A DNA stretch of 64,000 nt. Source: Spirosoma rhododendri. GTDB taxonomy: Bacteria; Bacteroidota; Bacteroidia; Cytophagales; Spirosomataceae. The notes under the pieces are model-generated. The model was not told the DNA's origin. It searched no databases and saw only the letters and a program-made list of their open reading frames with translations. Location: contig NZ_CP051677.1 of NCBI RefSeq assembly GCF_012849055.1, positions 5,161,001 to 5,225,000 of the forward strand, in the 5' to 3' direction. Position numbers and translations under genes: made by a program. Of the stretch, positions 25,555 to 34,625 are shown piece after piece (the stretch's first letter is position 1; each line of letters starts with the position of its first letter).

Positions 25555-26406
25555 ATGAATACATCCATCCCCACGTACACGCTCAGCAATGGCGTTACGA
25601 TTCCCCAAATTGGTTTCGGCACCTGGCAAACACCCGATGGCGATACCGCAATCAGTTCTGTGAAAGCCGCGCTCGAAGCGGGGTACCGCCATATCGACAC
25701 GGCGGCTGCTTATGGCAATGAAGCCAGTATCGGGCAGGCCATCGCCGATAGCGGCATCGACCGGTCGGAGCTGTTTATCACGACCAAACTCTGGAACACG
25801 CAGCGCGGCTACGACACGACTCTGAAGGCGTTCGATGAGTCGATGGGCAAACTCGGACTCGACTACCTCGACCTGTACCTGATTCACTGGCCCTCCAACG
25901 GAAAGCAGTTCAGCGACTGGCAGACGATCAACGCCGAGACGTGGCGGGCATTCGAAAAACTGTACAACGACGGGCGTATCAAGGCCATTGGTGTCAGTAA
26001 TTTCCTGCCCCATCACCTCGACGCGCTGGCCAAAACGGCGACCGTTACGCCGATGGTCAATCAGATTGAATATCACCCCGGATTCATGCAAACTGAAACG
26101 GTTGATTACTGCAACGACCACAATATCCTGGTGCAGGCATGGTCGCCATTGGGAACGGGTAAGATGCTGACGGATGAAACACTGACCGGTATTGCGGCCA
26201 ACTACGGCAAATCGGTGGCGCAGGTGTGTATCCGGTGGTGTCTGCAAACCGGTACGCTCCCACTACCCAAATCAGTAACGCCCCACCGCATCCGCGAAAA
26301 TCTGGACGTACTGGACTTTACGCTGACCGACGCTGATGTGCAGACAATTAATCAGTTGCCGTACATCGGTGGCTCAGGCCTTAACCCAGACACGGTTAGT
26401 TTCTAG
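25555..26406 (+). CDS. Aldo/keto reductase
   Basis: 283 residues, an (alpha/beta)8 barrel enzyme using NADPH. Catalytic set: Asp and Tyr in HIDTAAAYGNE (about 47-57), Lys in FITTKLWN (about 75-82), His in DLYLIHWPS (about 104-112); cofactor region LPKSVTPHRIREN near 240. Closest to the 2,5-diketo-D-gluconate reductase-like subgroup, but the physiological substrate is uncertain. Confidence 0.94.
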   Translation: MNTSIPTYTLSNGVTIPQIGFGTWQTPDGDTAISSVKAALEAGYRHIDTAAAYGNEASIGQAIADSGIDRSELFITTKLWNTQRGYDTTLKAFDESMGKLGLDYLDLYLIHWPSNGKQFSDWQTINAETWRAFEKLYNDGRIKAIGVSNFLPHHLDALAKTATVTPMVNQIEYHPGFMQTETVDYCNDHNILVQAWSPLGTGKMLTDETLTGIAANYGKSVAQVCIRWCLQTGTLPLPKSVTPHRIRENLDVLDFTLTDADVQTINQLPYIGGSGLNPDTVSF

Positions 26407-26443
26407 CTCGGTTGCGCCAACTGGTGCATTGCGTGATTACGTT

Positions 26444-26538
26444 GTCCCCGACAGCTTCCAGCTGTCGGAGCCGCAGGCTAAATGCGATTGCTTGATTAGC
26501 CGCTTACGCGACTCCGACAGCTGGAAGCTGCCGGGGAC
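26444..26538. repeat. Hairpin after aldo/keto reductase
   Basis: Arms 26444-26470 and 26512-26538 (27 bases, one mismatch). Each arm contains its own near-palindrome around CAGCTTCCAGCTG. It lies between two plus-strand genes. Confidence 0.85.
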
Positions 26539-26688
26539 GACTATTTCACGTTTACGACAACTATTATTCGGTTGACGTAAAATTCTTAGGCCTGTGTCTA
26601 CACAGACCCGGGAGGTAGATACCGTTTTTTAACTCGTCTACGACAGTCGGCTGGCGGAACCGACGACGGTGTCCCCGGCTATTTGGCG

Positions 26689-26696
26689 TACTTTTG
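26689..26696 (+). promoter_or_regulatory. TAnnTTTG -7 box directly before helicase ATG
   Basis: TACTTTTG ends 4 bases before the ATG at 26701. If it is used, the mRNA would be leaderless or nearly so. It also argues against the in-frame ATG at 26683. Confidence 0.4.
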
Positions 26697-26700
26697 GGGC

Positions 26701-28026
26701 ATGAGTGCGACACAACAACACGACCGGCTATTGACCAGTCTGGGTATTACGGCCCTGAACCCCATGCAGGAAGCCGCTCTGACTGCCATTCCGGGCAAAA
26801 CCGATACATTTCTGGTGGCACCGACCGGCTCGGGTAAAACCGTAGCGTTTCTGCTGCCGCTGCTTCAGTTGCTTACCCCCGACAGCCCGACCGTGCAGTG
26901 CCTGATTCTGGTACCGTCGCGCGAGCTGGCGATTCAAATTGAGCAGGTCTGGAAAAAGATGGCGACGGGCTACAAGGTCAACGTCTGCTACGGCGGGCAT
27001 CCGGTCGATACCGAAATTCGTAACCTGAGCAACCCACCAGCCGTACTGATCGGTACGCCCGGCCGCATCGCCGACCACATTACCCGCCGGTCGTTTGCGC
27101 TCGACGGTATACATACGCTGATTCTGGACGAGTTCGATAAGTCGCTGACGCTGGGTTTTCAGGATGAGATGGCCTTTATCATCGACGGGCTGCGTAACCT
27201 CCGCCGACGGGTGCTGGTATCGGCCACGGCGGGCATCAGCATTCCCGGTTTTGTGCGGCTTCAGTCGCCCACGACGCTTACGTTTACCGCCGACGAGACA
27301 GCCACGCGCGCGCTGACGATGGAAGTGGTTTATACGCCGGACAAAGACAAAATCGACGCCCTGACCAGTTTGCTTTGTACGCTCGATTCTGAACCCGCCC
27401 TGATCTTCTGCAACCACCGCGAAACCGCCGACCGGACCTGTACCCTGCTGGGCGACCGGGGCATTTATGCCCGCGCTTACCACGGCGGCATGGAGCAGGA
27501 CGACCGCGAACGCGCCCTGATTCTGTTTCGGAATGGCAGTGTGCGCTATCTGATTACGACCGATCTGGCCGCGCGTGGACTGGATATCCCCGAAATGAAG
27601 TTCGTGATTCATTATCATCTGCCGCCCAACGAGCCGGAGTTTGTTCACCGGAACGGCCGCACCGCCCGGATGCACGCGTCGGGAACGGTATACCTGCTAT
27701 TGCATTCCGACGAACCTTACCCCGCTTACCTACCCGACAACCTGCCTGAGTTCCGGCTATCCGACGGTAAACTTGCGCTACCTGCCCCGCCCGAGTTTCA
27801 GACGCTGTACATCAGTGGCGGTCGGAAAAACAAACTCAACAAAGTCGATATCGTCGGCTTTTTCACCCAGAAGGGAGCCCTCGAAAAAGGCGAGCTAGGG
27901 CGTATCGACGTGCAGGATTTCATGTCGTTTGCCGCCGTCAAGACCACGAAGGTATCGGCACTGCTGACCCGAATCAGTCAGGAAAAAATGAAGGGAAAGA
28001 AGTACAAAATCGAAGTAGCGCGGTAA
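26701..28026 (+). CDS. DEAD-box-type ATP-dependent RNA helicase (DEFD variant)
   Basis: 441 residues from ATG 26701 (MSATQQHDRLL). Q motif GITALNPMQEAAL, Walker A APTGSGKT, motif Ib GTPGRI, then motif II reads DEFD instead of DEAD and motif III VSATAG. The helicase C domain has IFCNHRETADR, YHGGMEQDDRERAL, TDLAARGLDIP and HRNGRTARM. A short C-terminal extension (about 370-441) is probably RNA-binding. Likely role in ribosome assembly or RNA turnover. Confidence 0.92.
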   Translation: MSATQQHDRLLTSLGITALNPMQEAALTAIPGKTDTFLVAPTGSGKTVAFLLPLLQLLTPDSPTVQCLILVPSRELAIQIEQVWKKMATGYKVNVCYGGHPVDTEIRNLSNPPAVLIGTPGRIADHITRRSFALDGIHTLILDEFDKSLTLGFQDEMAFIIDGLRNLRRRVLVSATAGISIPGFVRLQSPTTLTFTADETATRALTMEVVYTPDKDKIDALTSLLCTLDSEPALIFCNHRETADRTCTLLGDRGIYARAYHGGMEQDDRERALILFRNGSVRYLITTDLAARGLDIPEMKFVIHYHLPPNEPEFVHRNGRTARMHASGTVYLLLHSDEPYPAYLPDNLPEFRLSDGKLALPAPPEFQTLYISGGRKNKLNKVDIVGFFTQKGALEKGELGRIDVQDFMSFAAVKTTKVSALLTRISQEKMKGKKYKIEVAR

Positions 28027-28167
28027 GTCCATCGTGCCAAAACAGGTTGGTTCGTTACCGCCTGACCACCAGTTGAACAGCAGCACCGACACTGTTGCAA
28101 TTAGCCAATTCCCGATAGATTGGTTTCCTTAAAAATGTAGCTGACCTCACAAACCCGGTCACTTAAT

Positions 28168-28217
28168 TCGAGTTAATACATGAAATTGTACCCAATCAAT
28201 TCTACAAATTAACTCGA
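28168..28217. promoter_or_regulatory. Inverted repeat in leader of second alcohol dehydrogenase
   Basis: TCGAGTTAAT (28168-28177) and ATTAACTCGA (28208-28217) are perfect complements 30 bases apart, ending 4 bases before the ATG at 28222. It could be an operator pair or an RNA hairpin near the start codon. Confidence 0.4.
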
Positions 28218-28221
28218 CGTC

Positions 28222-29324
28222 ATGGTTGCTACGGAAACACAACAGGGCATTAAAACAAAGGGCTACGGTGCCTCAGGCGCACTGATCGGCGGTAAAACGC
28301 TGAAAGAAATGGAATTCGATCGTCATCCCCCAAAGCCGACGAAGTATTGATCGATGTGCTGTACTGTGGTGTATGCCACTCCGACGTGCATCAGGTCGCC
28401 AACGACTGGGGCAACACGCTGTACCCCTGCGTACCGGGCCACGAGGTAGTGGGTAAGGTGGTACAAACGGGTGTCGACGTTACGAAATTCAAAGTCGGCG
28501 ATATCGTTGGTGTGGGCTGTATGGTCGATTCGTGCCAGCACTGCAACCCCTGCAAGGAAGGCGAAGAGCAGTTTTGTGAAGGGCCGGTGGGCTGGACGGC
28601 GACGTACAACGGCTACTGGAAACCCGACGGGTCGGACTTCAACACCTACGGCGGCTATTCGACCAATATCGTTGTCAAAGAGAAGTTTGTCCTCAGCATT
28701 CCCGACAATATCGACCCATCAGTGGCCGCCCCAATCCTCTGCGCGGGCATTACCACCTACTCGCCATTGAAGCACTGGGGCGTTAAACCGGGCGACCGTG
28801 TGGGCGTCATCGGCATCGGTGGGCTGGGCCACATGGCCGTGCAGATTGCGAAAGCGATGGGCGCGACGGTAACGGCGATCACGACGAAAGAAGATAAGCG
28901 GGAAGCCGCCCTGGCCCTCGGCGCGTCGGATGTGCTGATTTCGACCGATAAAGACGCAATGACCGAGCACGAAAACACCTACGAGTTTCTGCTCTGCACC
29001 ATCCCCGACGAGTTCGATATCAACCCATACATCCCGCTGCTGAAGCGTCGGGGTTCTATCGTTACGGTTGGTTTGCTGGCTCCTTACGCGAAAGCTACCA
29101 ACAACATGAATGTCGCTAAGAGGTCGCTGAGCGTAGGCGCATCGCTGATTGGCGGGGTAGCCGAAACACAGGAAATTCTTGATTTCTGCGCCCAACACGA
29201 CATTCGTCCGGAAGTACAGATGATTCAGATGCAGGATATCAACGATGCGTATGATAAAATCAAGTCTGAGGATGTTCGCTTCCGGTACATCATCGACATG
29301 CAGTCGCTGAAGAACGAAGAGTAG
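28222..29324 (+). pseudogene. Zinc alcohol dehydrogenase (AdhC/YahK type), one-base frameshift
   Basis: Starts at ATG 28222 and reads MVATETQQGIKTKGYGASGAL up to FDRHPPK, then hits a stop at 28348. The family sequence continues one frame back as ADEVLIDVLYCGVCHSD. Restoring one C in the C5 run 28327-28331 gives a 367-residue protein with CGVCHSD, GHEVVG, CQHCNPCKEGEEQFC and GIGGLGHMAV. The body of the gene shows no other damage. The break site CCCAAAG also fits the pattern of a -1 slippery heptamer, but a base-calling deletion is more likely. Paralogue of the gene at 24233. Confidence 0.88.
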
Positions 29325-29333
29325 TCATAGTTT

Positions 29334-29407
29334 TTCAACACAGAGGCACAGAGAACACAGAGTTTTATACTTTCTGTGCGCTCTGTGCCTCTGTGTTGAA
29401 GAGCTTT
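29334..29407 (+). terminator. Hairpin terminator with repeated CACAGAG words
   Basis: Perfect 20-base arms 29334-29353 and 29381-29400 (TTCAACACAGAGGCACAGAG and complement) followed by GAGCTTTTTT. It lies 10 bases after the dehydrogenase stop. Confidence 0.8.
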
Positions 29408-29447
29408 TTTAACAGCCTGTCAGAGCTTGTGCGGCTAGTGCTGAAAC

Positions 29448-29702
29448 CTAATCTGTTTCGATGTCGACGCCGTGTTGTTTTGCCGCTTTCCTGATGCGGG
29501 CCTTGATTTGTTCCACTTCGCCGGGCTGGTACTTATCAGCGTTCTTTTCGTGGTTTATATATGACCATGCCGCCCGGACATGCTCCGGCGTATCGATCGG
29601 GTACTTTTTGTTAGTCGGGTCAGCAAACTGGACGTCGCCGTATTTATGCTCGCCCTCGGTCGGGCTAACGTCGTCGCGTTCGTGAATTTTTTGAGTTGCC
29701 AT
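29448..29702 (-). CDS. Small DUF6582-like protein
   Basis: 84 residues, hydrophilic, no signal peptide. The central KYPIDTPEHVRAAWSYINHEKNA is typical of a small conserved family often found in phage and stress contexts (DUF6582, from memory); the C-terminus (VEQIKARIRKAAKQHGVDIE) looks helical. No function can be assigned. It is monocistronic, between two dehydrogenase genes. Confidence 0.8.
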   Translation of the reverse strand: MATQKIHERDDVSPTEGEHKYGDVQFADPTNKKYPIDTPEHVRAAWSYINHEKNADKYQPGEVEQIKARIRKAAKQHGVDIETD

Positions 29703-29787
29703 TGCTGTATTGGGTTTAGTTGACGTTGCGTACCGGGCATCCCGGCTTAGCCAACTTAACCAGTAGAATACCCAAAGGTTTGCCCGT

Positions 29788-30804
29788 CTACGACAGACTG
29801 ACCATTGCCTTGATCACCCCGGCCGAAGGGTCGAGCCAGCCGGTAAACGTGGCGGCTACTTCATCAAAATCGACGCGGTGGGTGATAAACGCGTCGGCAT
29901 CGACGGCCCCCGTTTTCAGCGCATTCATTACCTGTTCAAAATCAGCGCGGGTGGCGTTGCGGCTACTCATCAGGGTGGCTTCGCGCTTATGAAACTCCGG
30001 GTGGCTAATGCTGATCGTACCTTTCTGCAACCCCACCAGCACATACCGACCGCCATGCGCCAGGTACGAAAACCCCTGTTCGATAGCCCGTAGGCTCCCC
30101 GTCGCGTCGATCACAACGGTGGGCATGTCGCCCCCGGTGATCGCCCGAATCTGTTCCATTGTATCGTCGGCGCGGGCGTTTACCGTGTGGGGAATGCCCA
30201 GCCGGTCCCGGCAGAAAGCCAGCCGGTTGTCGGCCAGATCGAGGGCCGTCACGGTGGCCCCGGCCAGTTTGGCAAAGGTCATCACCCCCAGCCCGATCGG
30301 CCCCGCTCCCATCACCAGCACGTGTTCGCCGGGTTGGATGTCCGCCCGCCGAATGCCGTGCGCGCCAATCGCCAGCGGCTCCACCAGCGCCAGCTGATCG
30401 AGACTTAGCCCGTTGCCGGGCAGCAGCGCATAGGTCGGTACGGTGAGGTACTCGGTCATGCCCCCGTCGATATGCACCCCCGCCACCTGTAGCCGTTCGC
30501 AGCAGTTGGTTTTCCCCGCCCGGCAAGCCACGCAGTAGCCGCAGTGAAAGTATGGCATGATCGTCACCGTTTCGCCCACCCGGCAATCCGTATCCCCATC
30601 GACCGATATCAGTTCACCCGCCAGTTCATGACCCAGCACGCGGGGATAGCTGAAATACGGCTGCGATCCGTCGAAGGCGTGCAAATCGGTGCCGCAGATG
30701 CCGATGCGCCGAATGCGAACGAGCGCGTGGCCAGGCTGTGGGGCGGGCATAACATCGGTGCGGTAGTCGAGCTGACCGGGGGTTGTACAGACAAGGGTTT
30801 TCAT
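29788..30804 (-). CDS. Zinc-binding medium-chain alcohol/sugar dehydrogenase
   Basis: 338 residues. Catalytic zinc region GICGTDLHAFDG and GHELAGE; structural zinc cysteines in CGYCVACRAGKTNCC; cofactor loop GAGPIGLGVM; acidic residue after the second strand (ALDLADNR), suggesting NAD preference. Most like sorbitol/L-idonate/threonine dehydrogenase-type polyol dehydrogenases. The substrate is unknown. It is not closely related to the two YahK-type enzymes nearby. Confidence 0.92.
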   Translation of the reverse strand: MKTLVCTTPGQLDYRTDVMPAPQPGHALVRIRRIGICGTDLHAFDGSQPYFSYPRVLGHELAGELISVDGDTDCRVGETVTIMPYFHCGYCVACRAGKTNCCERLQVAGVHIDGGMTEYLTVPTYALLPGNGLSLDQLALVEPLAIGAHGIRRADIQPGEHVLVMGAGPIGLGVMTFAKLAGATVTALDLADNRLAFCRDRLGIPHTVNARADDTMEQIRAITGGDMPTVVIDATGSLRAIEQGFSYLAHGGRYVLVGLQKGTISISHPEFHKREATLMSSRNATRADFEQVMNALKTGAVDADAFITHRVDFDEVAATFTGWLDPSAGVIKAMVSLS

Positions 30805-30864
30805 GCGGCAATACTAAGTGATAACAGGCAAGGAAGCGATTTTACGACACAAACTACCCAACAG

Positions 30865-30893
30865 CAAAAAAGCCCCGTACTGGGGCTCCTTCG
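30865..30893 (-). terminator. Terminator of the grpE-dnaJ operon
   Basis: On the minus strand AGCCCC-AGTAC-GGGGCT followed by TTTTTT (arms 30871-30876 and 30882-30887). It lies 28 bases past the dnaJ stop and before the dehydrogenase start. Confidence 0.88.
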
Positions 30894-30920
30894 CATTTAC
30901 TGGCTTATCAGGTTCTTGAT

Positions 30921-32086
30921 TCAACCGTGAAAAAAGTCTTTCATCTTGTCGAAGAAGCCCTTTTCGTTCTTGTTCGGCTTGGGCTGGAAATTCGGCGAGT
31001 TGCGCAGTTTTTCCAGCATCGTCCGCTCGTCCGACGACAGCTGTTTGGGTGTCCAGACGTTGACGTGTACCAGCTCGTCGCCCCGGCCGTAGCCGTTCAG
31101 CTCTTTGATACCCTTTCCTTTCAGCCGCAAAATCTTGCCGCTCTGCGTACCGGGTTCGAGCGTAATCCGGGCCTTACCGTCGATAGTTGGCACTTCAACG
31201 CTGGTACCAATGGCGGCATCCACGAAGTTGACGTACAAATCAAACACGACGTTGTTGCCATCGCGCTTGAGGTCGGCATCCTCCTCTTCCTCCACAACGA
31301 TCAGCAGATCACCGGCAACACCACCACGGGGCGGCACGTTGCCTTTACCACCCACCGATAGCTGAATGCCTTCGGCAACACCCGCCGGAATTTTGAGCGG
31401 AATAACATCTTCCTGCAACACGCGACCTTCGCCGAAGCAAACGTCGCAACGGTCGGTGACGAGCTTGCCTTCGCCGTTACAGGTCGGGCAAGTGCTGGTC
31501 GACACCATCTGACCGAGCATCGTGTTAACAACCTTACGGGTCTGTCCGGTACCGCTACAGGTCGAGCAGGTTTGCACGGCGGTGCCGTTTTTGGAACCGT
31601 TGCCGCCACAGGTCGTACAGGTGACGTGCCGCTTTACCTTGATCTTTTTCTCGACGCCGTTGGCAACCTCCTGCAAGTTCAGTTTCAGCTTGATACGCAG
31701 GTCAGACCCGCGCCGGACGCGCTGCCGCTGCCCACCGCCCCCTGACCGCCCCGGAAGAAGCTGCCGAACGGAGAATCGTCGCCGAACACATCGCCAAACT
31801 GGCTGAAAATATCGTCCATCGATGGCCCACCGGCACCGTAGCCACCGCTGGCCGCACCGCCCATACCGGCGTGCCCAAACTGGTCGTAACGCGCTTTTTT
31901 CTGCGGATCGTTCAGAACGTCGTAGGCTTCGGCAGCCTCTTTAAACTTTTCCTCGGCCGACGGATCGTCCGGGTTTTTATCCGGGTGAAACTGGATCGCC
32001 ATCTTGCGGTACGCCTTTTTCAGGTCGTCTGCCGAGACGTTCTTATCGACCCCCAGAACTTCGTAATAGTCGCGCTTCGTTGCCAT
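30921..32086 (-). pseudogene. dnaJ: Chaperone DnaJ, one-base frameshift in the G/F linker
   Basis: Start at 32086 ([12 protein letters not shown]). The J domain (1-70) has [14 protein letters not shown] with HPD. The Gly/Phe-rich linker follows, and the frame breaks at the C5 run 31738-31742. Restoring one base yields [19 protein letters not shown], then the four zinc-finger repeats (CTTCGGNG, CSTCSGTG, CPTCNGEG, CDVCFGEG) and C-terminal substrate domains, in all about 388 residues, the normal length. DnaJ stimulates DnaK ATPase. Both halves are well conserved, so a sequencing error is more likely than true loss. Confidence 0.93.
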
Positions 32087-32095
32087 AATATTATA

Positions 32096-32170
32096 AAGAG
32101 TGAAAGAATGAAAGAGCGAAAGAGCGATTGCCGACATAGACAGCTTTCGCTCTTTCACTCTTTCACTCTT
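32096..32170. repeat. Intra-operon hairpin of GAAAGAG words
   Basis: Arms 32096-32122 and 32144-32170 (27 bases, one mismatch), made of near-repeats of GTGAAAGA and GCGAAAGA. It sits between grpE and dnaJ in one transcription unit, so it may set their expression ratio. Confidence 0.85.
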
Positions 32171-32176
32171 TCGCCA

Positions 32177-32755
32177 TTAATTACCCACAATCACCTTGGC
32201 GAAGCGGAGAACCCGGTCGCCGAGATAGTACCCTTTTTCTACTTCGTCGATGACCTTACCCTTCAGATCGGGGCTGGGGGCCGGAAACTGCGTGATCGAT
32301 TCGTGCAGATCGGCGTCGAAGGGTTCGCCTTTCACCGTCATCGGTTTCAGGCCCTTACTTTCCAGTGTTTTGGTCAGTTTGGTATAAATCAGGTCGACAC
32401 CCTGCTTCACGGCGGTACCATCGTCGGTGGCGTTCATCGATTGCATGGCCCGTTCGAAATCGTCGATGACGGGCAGGAGCGACTTCATCAGCCCTTCGTT
32501 GGCGCTGTTAATCATATCCAGCTTTTCGCGGGCTGTCCGGCGACGGAAGTTCTCAAAGTCGGCGTAGAGCCGCAGGTATTTGTCTTTCAGTTCAGCCATT
32601 TCGGCCGACGTTTTGTCAGACGCGCCAGTGGTTTCAGCGGCTTCGCCACCGTTGACGGTTACGGCTTCGTCGCTGCTTAGCTCGTCGTTGGTCAGGTTGT
32701 CAGGCTGCTGTGTATTGGGGATGGACTGCTCGTCCGTTTGTTCGGGATTGGTCAT
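32177..32755 (-). CDS. grpE: Nucleotide exchange factor GrpE
   Basis: 192 residues from ATG 32755 ([10 protein letters not shown]). Acidic disordered N-terminus (1-55), long coiled coil (about 60-115, [28 protein letters not shown]), then the C-terminal beta domain with [20 protein letters not shown] and [18 protein letters not shown]. It releases ADP from DnaK. Upstream of dnaJ in the same direction; no CIRCE element is seen in front of it. Confidence 0.95.
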   Translation of the reverse strand: MTNPEQTDEQSIPNTQQPDNLTNDELSSDEAVTVNGGEAAETTGASDKTSAEMAELKDKYLRLYADFENFRRRTAREKLDMINSANEGLMKSLLPVIDDFERAMQSMNATDDGTAVKQGVDLIYTKLTKTLESKGLKPMTVKGEPFDADLHESITQFPAPSPDLKGKVIDEVEKGYYLGDRVLRFAKVIVGN

Positions 32756-32923
32756 GGTTGAGTATCTGTTTCGCTTCCAGAAATTCATGGAGACCAGTGT
32801 ACAAAAGATCGGCCAAAATCGATACATCTGCCAATATGTCGGTACGCCGGTCAGGCGGTCAGCGCGGGGTCTCGAATTTTTGGCTGCCGGTTGGTGTTAT
32901 GCCGAAAGTTCGTCCTATCGATT

Positions 32924-33875
32924 ATGCATTCGTCCGTACAACGCCATACACAGCTGATCAAGGTCAAGGCAATCGAGCTTGGCTTCGACTTCTGTGGCGT
33001 CGCGAAGGCCGACTTTCTGGAAGAGGAAGCCCCCGGCTCGAAAGCTGGCTGAAGAACGGCATGCACGGACAGATGAACTACATGGCCAATCATTTCGACA
33101 AACGGCTCGATCCGCGTCTGCTTGTCGACGGGGCCAAGTCGGTAGTAACGGTGCTGCTCAACTACTACCCCGCCGAACCCCTTCCCCAGCAACCCGACGA
33201 CTACAAGCTATCGAAGTACGCCTACGGCACCGACTACCACTTTGTGCTTAAAGACAAGCTGAAAGAGCTGATGACGTATATCGGTGACGTTATCGGCGAA
33301 GTCGGCGGACGCGCTTTTGTTGATTCGGCACCGGTCATGGACAAAGCCTGGGCGCAACGATCGGGAACGGGCTGGGTTGGCAAACACAGCAACCTGATAA
33401 ACAGGCAGATCGGCTCGTTCTTTTTTATCGGCGAACTGATTCTGGACCTTGAACTGGAACCCGACGGCCCCATCACCGACTACTGCGGTACCTGCACCCG
33501 CTGCCTGGACGCCTGCCCCACCAACGCTATCGTCGGGCCCTACGTGGTCGACGGCAGCAAATGCATATCCTATTTCACGATCGAGCTGAAAGACGCTATC
33601 CCGACGGAGGTGCAGGGGCAGTTCGATAACTGGATTTTTGGCTGCGACATCTGCCAGGATGTATGCCCCTGGAACCGCTTTTCCCGCCCCACAAGACGCC
33701 CGCTTTCGATCCGCACCCTGATCTGGCGCAGTTCAGCCGCACCGATTGGGAAGAGATTACGGAGGACGTATTCCGCGAAATTTTCCGGCGATCGGCAGTT
33801 AAACGAACCAAGCTGGACGGGTTGAAGCGCAATGTGCGTTTTAGCCAGCCCGACATTACTCAAGCGCCACAATAA
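32924..33875 (+). pseudogene. queG: Epoxyqueuosine reductase QueG, two one-base frameshifts
   Basis: Start at ATG 32924 ([20 protein letters not shown]). Frame 1 runs to EEEAP and breaks in the C5 run 33030-33034; the next frame gives [20 protein letters not shown] through [16 protein letters not shown] and [17 protein letters not shown] (two 4Fe-4S clusters). It then breaks near the C4 run 33687-33690, after which the last frame reads [16 protein letters not shown] to the stop at 33875. The corrected length is about 317 residues. It catalyses the last step of queuosine synthesis in tRNA using cobalamin. Everything else is conserved, so base-calling errors are suspected. Confidence 0.93.
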
Positions 33876-33906
33876 GTAATTATACTTACCTGCTGCCTAA
33901 ATTTAA

Positions 33907-33937
33907 TTTGCCATACGAGCTTGCTATACCAACTTTG
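33907..33937 (+). promoter_or_regulatory. Bacteroidota-type promoter of the TetR gene
   Basis: TTTG (33907-33910), 19-base spacer, CAACTTTG (33930-33937). This matches the -33 TTTG / -7 TAnnTTTG pattern with one mismatch. It lies 41 bases upstream of the start codon. Confidence 0.5.
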
Positions 33938-33977
33938 TGCCTATTAAGTATATGAACGTAACTTCATTGACCTATCT

Positions 33978-34625
33978 ATGCAACGTGATCGTACTAGAAC
34001 GGAGCAGCGTCTACTCGACGCTGTCGAGCAGATTATTACCGAAGATGGCCTCGATCAGGTGGGTGTCAACCGAGTTTCCCGGCAATCGGGCATCACCAAA
34101 ATTCTGATATACCGTTATTTCGGCGGTATGGAGGGGTTGCTCCAGGCGTATTATCTACGCAAAACAACGCCCCGGCCCCACTTCTCCTACGACGTCGAGG
34201 CCCTGAAACGTATGTCGATTGCCGAGATCATGGATACGGTCTGTGAACATACGCTGCGGGAATACCGGACTCTGCGAAATGACGGCTACATGCTGGAGTT
34301 TCTGCGGGCTGATCTGATGGGCAACGAGCTGGCAAAAAACCCGCTGACGAATGAGCGAAACGGTATGCTCCGGCAGGCTATCGATCAGATTGCGGCTGTC
34401 CTGAACGCAAAGAGCGCTCAGAATGCCCGGCCATTCACCGCCATCATCACGTGTGCCATGTCATTTCTGGTGTTTATGAGTCAGCAAAAGCGCAGTATTC
34501 TCGACATCGATTTAAGTACTGAAGAGGGCTGGAGTCAGATAGAGAACTCCATGCGCCGGATTTACAAAGGAGTCGGGATGCTGGTCGAAGCGGAATTAGC
34601 TGACCGGGCTGAAAAACCGCTTTAG
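33978..34625 (+). CDS. TetR/AcrR family transcriptional regulator
   Basis: 215 residues. N-terminal HTH (TEQRLLDAVEQIITEDGLDQVGVNRVSRQSGITKILIYRYFGGMEGLLQAYY, about 8-60), helical ligand domain after it. The Tyr-Arg-Tyr-Phe recognition helix end is typical. Its 3' end overlaps the convergent kynU end by 30 bases. The target gene is not evident. Confidence 0.93.
   Translation: MQRDRTRTEQRLLDAVEQIITEDGLDQVGVNRVSRQSGITKILIYRYFGGMEGLLQAYYLRKTTPRPHFSYDVEALKRMSIAEIMDTVCEHTLREYRTLRNDGYMLEFLRADLMGNELAKNPLTNERNGMLRQAIDQIAAVLNAKSAQNARPFTAIITCAMSFLVFMSQQKRSILDIDLSTEEGWSQIENSMRRIYKGVGMLVEAELADRAEKPL

Noticed and set aside
26728..27675. 315-residue minus-strand frame opposite the helicase
   Set aside because: Composition of a shadow frame; the helicase motifs on the plus strand are unambiguous.
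29448..29702. Toxin or antitoxin
   Set aside because: A single small gene without partner, and the sequence fits a DUF6582-like family instead.
32755..32923. CIRCE heat-shock operator before grpE
   Set aside because: No TTAGCACTC-N9-GAGTGCTAA-like repeat is visible.
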